Shown: piece by piece, positions 28,601-35,080 of the stretch
Position numbering within the stretch: the first letter of the stretch is position 1
Layout of the letters: the number at the start of each line of letters is the position of its first letter
Source of the DNA: GCA-020344555 sp964548955
GTDB taxonomy: Bacteria > Planctomycetota > Phycisphaerae > UBA1845
DNA length: 51,039 bases
Direction of reading: 5' to 3'
Assembly (NCBI GenBank): GCA_964548955.1
Contig: CAZJTP010000005.1
Coordinates: 1-51,039 of the forward strand
Made by a program: the position numbers and the translations under genes
Notes under the pieces: model-generated
The model's input: the letters and a program-made list of their open reading frames with translations, nothing else
Database searches by the model: none
Told to the model about the DNA's origin: nothing

Positions 28601-29260
28601 GATCATCGCGGGTGTGAGCACCGCGGGCAGGAAGCTCCCGAAGTCATCGTCCATCAAAAACGTCTGTTGGGGGATGGTGATGAACCCTACCGTGAACGTC
28701 CCGTAGGCATCCTGCGACACGTCAACAATGAGTGTGCCGGAGTACTTCGGCGAGCCGACGTCCCTCACGACGTCCGACAGGTACACAACGAGGCTGCCGA
28801 GCCTTACGTCCGGTTGACTGGTGTCCGCCATGGAAATCGTGTTCAGGTCCCGGAAGACAAAGTCAACGTGTGATTCATCGATGATGAACGCGCCGGTCTG
28901 CGTACAGAAACCTGAGGCCTCACAACTCCCTACTGACACGCAATCGTCATCAGACGTACACGGAATGGGAATCATCGGGATGGTCAGAGAGCCGCTCACA
29001 CCCGTGGTGAATCCTGACGAGTCGATCTGCGCCTGGTAACCGCGCAGCTTGGGATCGCCGTCACTGTCCGGATCCCAATCGGATACGTGGATCTCCAACG
29101 TGACTCTCGCGCCGGGTGAGACCACGATCTCGTTCCCGTTGATCGTGTATCCGCCTGTCGCGTTGACAGGAACGAGTGAGAACTCCCCCTCGCTCGCTCG
29201 CGCCTCAATGGTGCACGCAACTACAGCACACAGTAGACCACAGCTTAGATAAGATCGCAT
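25601..29260 (-). CDS. Large secreted protein: three cohesin-like domains, calcium-loop arrays, class A dockerin-like tail
   Basis: 1219 aa from ATG 29260 (AAGGGGG upstream); signal peptide ends EARA. Three homologous domains of about 190 aa start FSLVPVNATGG, MALVPLDATVP and IALVPVSATGI. Each has VTLE(I/V/L)HV(S/A)(D/N)WD, a short Cys pair loop, and YSGTLIVDVS-type strands ending in TFTVGF. They look like cohesin or cohesin-like beta-sandwiches. Each is followed by an array of DCNxNGxPDxCD units. The last 180 residues form the class A module: a beta domain (GGRYLTVIPP to TRTAIWGD) plus two dockerin-like loops (DGVVYTIDVVAILDGFKHL and PDGRIDIIDAVMSLDGFKHL). Calcium-stabilised surface or extracellular scaffold is the likely role. 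No catalytic domain was recognised. Confidence 0.85.
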   Translation of the reverse strand: MRSYLSCGLLCAVVACTIEARASEGEFSLVPVNATGGYTINGNEIVVSPGARVTLEIHVSDWDPDSDGDPKLRGYQAQIDSSGFTTGVSGSLTIPMIPIPCTSDDDCVSVGSCEASGFCTQTGAFIIDESHVDFVFRDLNTISMADTSQPDVRLGSLVVYLSDVVRDVGSPKYSGTLIVDVSQDAYGTFTVGFITIPQQTFLMDDDFGSFLPAVLTPAMITVTNDCNGNGVPDDEDIAAGTSDDCNNNGMPDECEPDCNGNGVPDDCDVESGFSNDCNDNGMPDECEPDCNENGTPDDCDIADGLSDDCDTNGIPDECELVDCNENGVLDICDVANGTSEDCNDNDTPDECEEDCNHNGRPDDCDIADGIAEDTNGNGVPDECEIAVMALVPLDATVPHTINDNEIIVTVGSPGAVVCVTMEVRVSDWDFNQDGDPALRSYQASFDPAGFTSGESGELYLPATPIPCNVDSDCPAWAAVCEGGFCDASESFTIDESHPDYVFSGLQTIAAADRRWPEIRLGSILLASGAGVVDPGEPKYAGRLVLEVSFDATGTFTVGFLDTPGSFLSDSEGQLIGPLSLVPTVITLAYDCNDNGVPDCTDIVDGTSQDCNGNGVPDECEADCNNNGIADECDIAEGTSDDCNENEVPDECEPDCNGNGVADECDISDGTSMDCNQNGVPDVCELIDCNGNGILDSCDISDGTSGDCDENGVPDECEFADCNDNGIGDNCDIADGLSDDINANGVPDECEPLTIALVPVSATGINFINGNEITVLPGAEAVTLELHVANWDLDRDGDPLLYLYQATIDTSGYHSGLSGSIGLATISCETHSDCFGEATCGNQVPGQCDVSLQDHPAVYIDTSRPDFVFSGVETIVAVDVGGSSQRFAGFTYNDDDAVPDTGLSRYIGTLILNVSSDASGTFTIGLLPDPDTYLLGNESYLDFIGPPGLVPVSIAVLSDCNDNGSADEADISSGVSLDCNDNGFPDECDTSYGVSGDCNDNMIPDECEPDDDCNSNGVQDFCDIVNGTSTDFNANGVPDECEYPPAAVSATGGRYLTVIPPAVSDPIALLVTSPDYPCLSEYVIPGPGIARLGESPVFLTPDEWGTVLVADAEIVPDTEYEIRVRFEIGVLSFPVTTRTAIWGDTVGGFVDNTWTSPDGVVYTIDVVAILDGFKHLSCAPPTEWIDLFPQIPDGRIDIIDAVMSLDGFKHLPYAFDLPCQ
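26138..26389 (-). repeat. Calcium-loop array 3 (84 aa)
   Basis: Six coding units of the DCNxNGxPDxCD/E type with the intervening DISSGVSL and DIVNGTST phrases, between cohesin-like domain 3 and the C-terminal module. The repetition at the DNA level (GTTGCARTC about every 39 or 78 nt) comes from the protein repeat. Confidence 0.85.
27011..27493 (-). repeat. Calcium-loop array 2 (161 aa)
   Basis: A 483-nt block of DCNxNGxPDECE and DCxxNGxxDxCDIxDGxS units after cohesin-like domain 2. Asp/Asn at positions 1, 3 and 5 and the paired Cys fit thrombospondin type 3-like calcium binding. Its length is almost the same as array 1. Confidence 0.88.
28109..28588 (-). repeat. Calcium-loop array 1 (160 aa)
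   Basis: A 480-nt block of the same units after cohesin-like domain 1, starting DCNGNGVPDDEDI and ending NGVPDECE. Its near-identical length to array 2 indicates domain-plus-array duplication. Confidence 0.88.
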
Positions 29261-29702
29261 TATCAAGCCCCCTTATCATAACACCAGTGGACCAATCAAA
29301 TGAAACGCCCAGGCCCACAGCCTTGAAGAAACGGACATCGTGGCCGATACAATCCGCGCTACACGACGCAGCAGCAGTATGCCGTGCTACGTAGCTCCAT
29401 TCGCCAAGCCGGCTCCCGCCAAGATGTGCGAGAACGAGTAGGTCGAACGGCCGCGCAAATAGCACAAACCCCTAACATGCAGGTGGAATCCTGCGATTCC
29501 GCGCCTAGCAATGCCACGTAGGCAACCTGGGCACGCTCCTTCGTTCCACCAAAGAACGCACAATATCATCATTCGCCGCATTCGTCAACAAGATAATCGC
29601 ATTCTGAGGCTGGATAACCGCGGTGCAGGCTCAACACGTATACTCCTGGCTAGCTGGCGCGCTGCTGTTTGCTCGGCCCCGGATCTTCTATCATGGCAAT
29701 TC
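29261..29702. other. Divergent intergenic region
   Basis: This gap lies between the secreted scaffold gene (minus) and the ABC-F gene (plus) and should hold both promoters. A small perfect hairpin GGAATC-CTGC-GATTCC is near 29486. TATACT near 29639 could be a -10 for the ABC-F gene, but no matching -35 was found. No gene seen. Confidence 0.45.
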
Positions 29703-31625
29703 ATGGCCGCCATTACGATCCATAACGTCACCAAGCAGTTTTCAGATCAAGTCATCCTGAAGGATGTGTTGCTGGAACTACGCAGCGGGGAGACCGTCGG
29801 TTTGGTCGGTGCCAACGGGGCGGGCAAGACAACCCTTTTCCGGCTCATCGCAGGCGAAATCCCAGCGGACTTGGGGACGATCACCCACTCACGCGGTCTC
29901 GAAATCGGTTTTCTCAAACAGGAGCCCGACATCTCGCTCGAGCGCACGCTGCATGATGAGGTCGGCAGTGTCTTTTCCAAGCTGCTCGCCCTCGAGGACA
30001 AGCTCCACGCCTTTGCGGAGCAGATGACAACCTGTGCGGACCCGGCCAAAGCGGACCGACTCTCCGAGCTGATGGAGAAGTATGAACGTGTCAATGCCCG
30101 GTTCATCACAGCCGGCGGGCACGTGTTCGAGACCAGACTCAACGAGATTCTCGGCGGTCTGGGTTTCAAACCGGCCGACTACGCACAATCGATGTCCGTT
30201 CTCTCGGGCGGACAGAAATGCCGCGCCGCGCTCGCCAAGCTGCTTTTGAGCGATCGAAGCTTCTTGCTGTTGGATGAGCCGACCAATCATCTCGATATCG
30301 ACGCGGTTCGCTGGCTTGAGAAGTTCCTCGCCGGTCATCACGGCGGCACGGTAATCATCTCGCACGACCGCTATCTGCTCGATCGGCTCTGCGATCGGAT
30401 CGTCGAGATCGATCGCACAACTGTGACCAGCTTCCCCGGAAACTACACGAATTACGCAAACACCAAGGAGAGACGACTGCTGACACAAGAGCGTCAGTTC
30501 GAAACGGACTCGGAGTTCATCAGGAAGGAACGGGCCTTTATCGCCAAGCATCTAGCCGGGCAACGCACGAAGGAAGCGCAGGGGCGACGCAAGCGTCTGG
30601 AGCGGCGACTCAAGGCCGGCAATTTCGTCACAGATGCACCACGGACAAAACAGCGTCTCAAATTCACATTCGAAAAGACCCGAACGAAGGCCACGACCGT
30701 TGTTCGCTGTGATGGGCTTTGCATGCGCTACGGAGACAACGTGCTCTTTACGGATCTGACCGCCCAAGTTCACGCGGGTACGTGCTTCGGCATCACCGGT
30801 CCGAACGGAACCGGCAAGACGACGTTGTTGAAGATCATTCTCGATCAGACTGCACCGACCGAGGGAAGCGTCACGCTCGACGCGAAGCTCAACGTCGGCT
30901 ACTACGCACAGGAACACGACGATCTTGATCCCGCCCGCACGGTAGTGGATGAGATTCGCACAGCCTGTCCCGAGCTTCCGGAGCAGGTTGCCCGCTCGCT
31001 GCTCGGGCGGTATCTGTTTACCGGCGACGACGTGTTCAAACCGCTCGGGGCGCTTTCAGGCGGTGAACAATCGCGCGTGCGGCTTGCAAAACTGATCCTT
31101 CAGGCGCCTGACGTATTGATCCTTGACGAGCCGACGAACCACCTGGATATCCCGTCGCTGGAGGTGCTCGAAGAGGCGCTGCTCGAGTTTCCTGGCACGA
31201 TCATCGTCGTCAGCCACGACCGCTACCTCCTCGACCGGATCGTCGATCGACTACTCGTCATCCGTCGCGAAGGACACGCCCTCTATGAGGGCAACTATTC
31301 GTTCTACATCGAGCAGGTGGAGCAGCGCCGCGCCGCCGAAAAGGCGGCGGAACCGGCGTCGCGCAAGAGATCAAAGCGAACGGCCTCGAATCAGAAGAAG
31401 GCAAAGGCCATACCCTGCCCGTACGACCGCATGTCGATCCACGAGCTTGAGGCAATGGTTATCGAGTGCGAGGCTCGATTCGCGGCTCTTAACAAGCGTT
31501 TCGGCGACCCGGACGTGTACAGGAACCCGGAGGCGCTGGCTGAGCTCCGCCGCAAGGCCAACGCGATTGCTCAAGAGCTTGCGGAGGTGGACGCAGCCTG
31601 GCAGGAACGTGCCGATCCCCAGTAG
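29703..31625 (+). CDS. ABC-F family ATPase (Uup/YdiF-like)
   Basis: 640 aa from ATG 29703 (the frame extends further upstream, but homology begins at AAITIHNVTKQF). Two ABC cassettes in tandem: Walker A GANGAGKTT (36-44) and GPNGTGKTT; signatures LSGGQKCR and LSGGEQSR; Walker B LLLDEPTNHLDID and LILDEPTNHLDIP. There are no membrane segments, which defines ABC-F. The linker between cassettes is rich in Arg/Lys (RTKEAQGRRKRLERRLK). The C-terminal 100 residues are basic and coiled-coil-like, as in Uup. Members act on ribosomes to relieve stalling or give antibiotic protection. The exact subfamily cannot be settled by eye. Confidence 0.93.
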   Translation: MAAITIHNVTKQFSDQVILKDVLLELRSGETVGLVGANGAGKTTLFRLIAGEIPADLGTITHSRGLEIGFLKQEPDISLERTLHDEVGSVFSKLLALEDKLHAFAEQMTTCADPAKADRLSELMEKYERVNARFITAGGHVFETRLNEILGGLGFKPADYAQSMSVLSGGQKCRAALAKLLLSDRSFLLLDEPTNHLDIDAVRWLEKFLAGHHGGTVIISHDRYLLDRLCDRIVEIDRTTVTSFPGNYTNYANTKERRLLTQERQFETDSEFIRKERAFIAKHLAGQRTKEAQGRRKRLERRLKAGNFVTDAPRTKQRLKFTFEKTRTKATTVVRCDGLCMRYGDNVLFTDLTAQVHAGTCFGITGPNGTGKTTLLKIILDQTAPTEGSVTLDAKLNVGYYAQEHDDLDPARTVVDEIRTACPELPEQVARSLLGRYLFTGDDVFKPLGALSGGEQSRVRLAKLILQAPDVLILDEPTNHLDIPSLEVLEEALLEFPGTIIVVSHDRYLLDRIVDRLLVIRREGHALYEGNYSFYIEQVEQRRAAEKAAEPASRKRSKRTASNQKKAKAIPCPYDRMSIHELEAMVIECEARFAALNKRFGDPDVYRNPEALAELRRKANAIAQELAEVDAAWQERADPQ

Positions 31626-31649
31626 ATCGTCCAACCATGATAAGCGCAA

Positions 31650-32885
31650 ATGCGGACTAAGCAGCTTATGAGCTCTTCGAAAGGTTACACCGTTTATGTT
31701 CGGGCTGCTTTTGCCCTGCTACTGCCGACGGCGGTGGTCGCGCTTGCGTGCACCGGGTATTTGAGTGTCGTCGTGCAGATTGCATCGGAGCGGCCCGACG
31801 CGCGGTGGCTAGGATTCGCCCTGCTCGCCTGTCTGATCATTCTGGAATGGCGTCTCCTGGTGACACTGTCACGACTCATCCGCGCCGGAATGCAACTGGA
31901 CTTATTGGCGGATTGGGACGAAGACCCGGACGAACTGGCGCGGCGGAGACGCTTTCGATTCCGACTCGCGACCGTCACTCTTTCCGCACTTCTCGCGCTT
32001 GGCGCAACCGAGATCGCGTTTCGAACATTCGATATCACACCGCCGCCGCCCGCGCGGCTACCCGCGCTCGACTGCGAGGACGTCGACAACTCGCTCAACG
32101 TCCTCGGTATCCGGGAGAAGTGGGATGCGCTGCCCGAGGACGACCGGCGCCTTCGGATCGTCTGCCTGGGCGACTCGGTCGTGTACGGTTACAGCGTCGA
32201 GCCGCACGAGACCTTCTGTCACTTGATCGAGACCGCGCTTATGCCGGACCGCCCCGAGGGAGTCGTCACGATCAACATGGGCTACCCCGGCACGTCACCC
32301 GGTTGGCAGCGGCGCGAGTATTTGTCACTGCGTGACATGCTTCGACCGGACGTGGTCGTGCACGTCGTTTACCCGAACGATCTTGGCATCAACATGCACG
32401 AACGGCTGGATGACATCTACCGCATCCGCGACCGGGATCTTTGGGTTGGAGACGCCTCGTACGTTCTGCGATTCGCCGAGCGGCAAATCCGGTATTGGGT
32501 TGCGTGGAACAAGACCATCGACTACTTTCGAGGCGGGCACAGCCCCAACGAGCGCGTGGAAGCCTGGGCGACGTTCGAGGCTGACGTGCGGGCATGCAAA
32601 GAAACGGTCGAGGATAGCGGCGCGGTGTACACCCTAGTGCTGTTCCCGTGGCTGGTTCGGTTGGACGACTATCTGCTTATGGACGTGCATGTAGCCATGC
32701 GTGAGTTTGCTTCGGAGCTTGACGTCCCCTACCTTGATTTACTTGAGGTGTTCACCGGGCGCGACGCCCGAGAGCTGTGTGTCAGCCCGGCCAATGAGCA
32801 TCCAAACCCCGCAGGCCACCGACTGGCGGCGCACCGGATCGTCCGCTTTCTGCGAGAGGGAGTCCTCCCGACACTGAATCCGTAA
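31650..32885 (+). CDS. Membrane SGNH hydrolase-like protein in envelope cluster
   Basis: 411 aa; ATG 31650 or ATG 31668, neither with a strong Shine-Dalgarno. Three hydrophobic stretches (about 16-43, 53-75, 106-125) precede a periplasmic SGNH domain: IVCLGDSVVYG with Ser176, VVYPNDLGINMHERL (block III region), and the C-terminal NEHPNPAGHRLAAHRI with the His of block V. The usual block V Asp is replaced by Asn or Glu (NEHPNPAGH). It precedes a WaaP-like kinase by 19 bp, then a GT4 protein and an exporter, so it may modify the same lipid-linked glycan, for example by acylation or deacylation. Confidence 0.78.
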   Translation: MRTKQLMSSSKGYTVYVRAAFALLLPTAVVALACTGYLSVVVQIASERPDARWLGFALLACLIILEWRLLVTLSRLIRAGMQLDLLADWDEDPDELARRRRFRFRLATVTLSALLALGATEIAFRTFDITPPPPARLPALDCEDVDNSLNVLGIREKWDALPEDDRRLRIVCLGDSVVYGYSVEPHETFCHLIETALMPDRPEGVVTINMGYPGTSPGWQRREYLSLRDMLRPDVVVHVVYPNDLGINMHERLDDIYRIRDRDLWVGDASYVLRFAERQIRYWVAWNKTIDYFRGGHSPNERVEAWATFEADVRACKETVEDSGAVYTLVLFPWLVRLDDYLLMDVHVAMREFASELDVPYLDLLEVFTGRDARELCVSPANEHPNPAGHRLAAHRIVRFLREGVLPTLNP

Positions 32886-32904
32886 GACCCGGTTCACCGC
32901 AGCC

Positions 32905-33837
32905 ATGACCCGCCCGCGCTTCGACATCAAGCCGATCAGCCTGCCCGGCGGATGGTCCGGGCGCGTGCTGATGGGGTGCCATGATGTGTCACCATATGAG
33001 ACGGTACACCTGAAGTTGCCCACCCATGAACAATGGCGGTCACAGCTCACCCGTCTCGCGGATGATCCGACCTCGTTACCAGGCCATAAGCTGCTGAAGT
33101 ACTCCAAGGACGGGGAAGTGTTTCGGGCGCGCCTCGCCGCCGGCGACGGCTCGATCGACGTCATAGGCAAGCAAAGCCAAACGCGGGGCTTTCGTCGCCG
33201 GCTCGCCAGCGCACTGCGGTCGCCGCGCGAGCGCCGCAACTTCACTCGCGCACTTAAACTGCTTGCGATCGGCGTCAACACGGCTCTGCCGCTGGCGACA
33301 ATCGAGCGACGTCGCCCGCGCCGCGAAGCGTGGCTCGTCACCGCCTGCATTCCCGATCCGGTAGATCTCGATCACGTGGCGCTGCAACTGCTGCCCCGGC
33401 TGGAACGACAACGTGTGCGCAGCGTCAAAGATGCGATCACGTCGGCGATCGTCGAGCTGCTCGTGCGTCTGCAGCGAAACAACTTTACTCACCGCGACCT
33501 GAAAGCCTCCAACATCCTGCTGACAAACTGGGACGGACTTCGTGGGTACGTTGTGGTCTGGCTGGTCGACCTCGACGGCCTTCAGCTACTCCCGCGCGTC
33601 GGCGCGACTCGGCGGTGGCAGTCTGTTATACGCCTGGCGGCGAGTCTCCTGAGCTATTCGAGCATCACCCGTAGCGACTATGGCCGGTTTCTCAAGACCT
33701 ACATGGAACGGATCGGCTCTCCACGGAAAGAGTGGAAGCGGCGTTATCGTGACCTGGCGCAACGGGCCGGTGCTTACGTACGCTGTGCAGCTCGCCGCAA
33801 GTTCGACAAACTCGACGGTTTTACCGGTGAGGGCTGA
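32905..33837 (+). CDS. WaaP/Kdo-type lipopolysaccharide kinase
   Basis: 310 aa. A small protein-kinase-like fold: Lys89 in VIGKQS is the probable ATP-binding lysine; HRDLKASNIL (196-205) supplies catalytic Asp198 and Asn203; VDLDG (221-225) replaces DFG. This is the pattern of the lipopolysaccharide kinase family (WaaP, InaA, KdkA), which phosphorylates core sugars on the inner face of the inner membrane. Length fits (about 265-310 aa). The location between an SGNH protein, a GT4-like protein and an MsbA-like exporter supports core or glycolipid phosphorylation. No clear Shine-Dalgarno. Confidence 0.85.
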   Translation: MTRPRFDIKPISLPGGWSGRVLMGCHDVSPYETVHLKLPTHEQWRSQLTRLADDPTSLPGHKLLKYSKDGEVFRARLAAGDGSIDVIGKQSQTRGFRRRLASALRSPRERRNFTRALKLLAIGVNTALPLATIERRRPRREAWLVTACIPDPVDLDHVALQLLPRLERQRVRSVKDAITSAIVELLVRLQRNNFTHRDLKASNILLTNWDGLRGYVVVWLVDLDGLQLLPRVGATRRWQSVIRLAASLLSYSSITRSDYGRFLKTYMERIGSPRKEWKRRYRDLAQRAGAYVRCAARRKFDKLDGFTGEG

Positions 33838-33915
33838 CACCGGCAGCGTCCGGTGACACCAACCATCTTTTTCGCTTTCACCGCCCACCAGTCTAGCCTA
33901 GAATCCCCACCCGTC

Positions 33916-35070
33916 ATGGCCCTACACGTACTCCACGTTGTCGAATCGTTGGCCCCGGAGGCTGGTTCCGTCGCGATCTCGCTGCCGGGCTTGTTTGCGC
34001 AGCTTCGCCAACACGACATCGAATCCGAAGCAGTATCACAGGATCGATCCACGGGCTTCAATCCGTCCGGTCTTTCAAACGCTTCAACACACGTTGGACC
34101 ACCGAACAAACCTGCCCACCTGATCGGACAAGCCGATGTCCTTCACGTGCATGGTTGGGGTTACGGGCTCGCCCGTGCGGCGTCCGGTGCAGCCCGGAAG
34201 GCGGGCAAGCCCTACATCATCTCCCCGCACGGGGCGTTATGCAGCACGGTGTATCAGCAAAAGCGGTTTCGAGACGAGCTGAGGGCTCTGCTTTACGAGA
34301 ACCGCCTCATCCACAACGCGGCCGCCGTCACCACGCTCAACGAAACCGAACAGCACGAGCTGCACTCCCGCCACGTGAACGCAAACGTCATGCAACTCCC
34401 GTACGGCATTGACGTAAGCGAATACGAAACGGGTGATGGATCGAGCTGCGAAGTTCAATCGCCGGGAGACTCCGGGCGAGCTTCAAGCCGCGGCTCGGCG
34501 GGTGGCAATTCGCCATCCCGTGCGGCGCCGGAAGGCCGTTTTGTTTTGATGCTGGGGCCGATTCACCCCACGGAAGGATTCGTACCGTTCTTGAGGGCGC
34601 TATCCGAAATAGGCCCGGACGCCGACGCCTGGAACGTCGTGATCGCCGGATGCGAAATGGGTGACTGGCGGAAGATGCTCGAGGCAGCCATTCGTCGCAA
34701 AGGCGGTGAGGGACGTGTCCTCTTTGCGTCGGCACCCGACTTGACGACCCAGCGGGCGTGGCTCGCTCGAGCGTCGATTGTCGCCGCACCGAGCTTGCAG
34801 GTTCGCTTCCCCGCGTCCATCATGCAGGCCATGGTCACGTGTGTACCGGTGATCGCGTCGAACTGCATCGCGCCGAACGGCACGGAAGACGTCATCCGGG
34901 TATGTGCGCCGACGCGCGGCGACCTGAAGGTCGGTTTGCGCTCACTGTTTGCAATGTCCGACGAAGACAGGGTAGCCATGGGACGGCGCGCTCGCGACGT
35001 CAGCCGCAACCTGCTTAGCTGGTCCATCATCGCCGAGCCGTACGTACGACTCTACAGAAGCCTGGCCTAA
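33916..35070 (+). CDS. GT4-like glycosyltransferase with degenerate EX7E motif
   Basis: 384 aa from ATG 33916; the frame runs back to a GTG at 33853, but homology starts at ALHVLHVVESL. N-terminal Rossmann-like half: DVLHVHGWGYGLARAA, KPYIISPHGAL, AAAVTTLNETEQHEL, LPYGIDVSEYE. C-terminal half: LMLGPIHPTEGF (normally GRLHPxKG), VLFASAPD, and APSLQVRFPASIMQAM where PSxxEGFGxxxLEAM is usual, so both conserved Glu of EX7E are replaced (Val and Gln). Likely role is addition of sugars to a cell-envelope glycan, but activity is uncertain. Gap to the exporter is 10 bp. Residues about 178-205 form a Ser/Gly-rich insertion. Confidence 0.8.
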   Translation: MALHVLHVVESLAPEAGSVAISLPGLFAQLRQHDIESEAVSQDRSTGFNPSGLSNASTHVGPPNKPAHLIGQADVLHVHGWGYGLARAASGAARKAGKPYIISPHGALCSTVYQQKRFRDELRALLYENRLIHNAAAVTTLNETEQHELHSRHVNANVMQLPYGIDVSEYETGDGSSCEVQSPGDSGRASSRGSAGGNSPSRAAPEGRFVLMLGPIHPTEGFVPFLRALSEIGPDADAWNVVIAGCEMGDWRKMLEAAIRRKGGEGRVLFASAPDLTTQRAWLARASIVAAPSLQVRFPASIMQAMVTCVPVIASNCIAPNGTEDVIRVCAPTRGDLKVGLRSLFAMSDEDRVAMGRRARDVSRNLLSWSIIAEPYVRLYRSLA

Positions 35071-35080
35071 GAATCGTTCG

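Noticed and set aside
25638..28873. Several plus-strand open frames (up to 269 aa) rich in Ser/His/Gln opposite the calcium-loop arrays
   Set aside because: They are the complement of the regular DCNxNG codons in the secreted scaffold; composition is periodic and no start sites support them.
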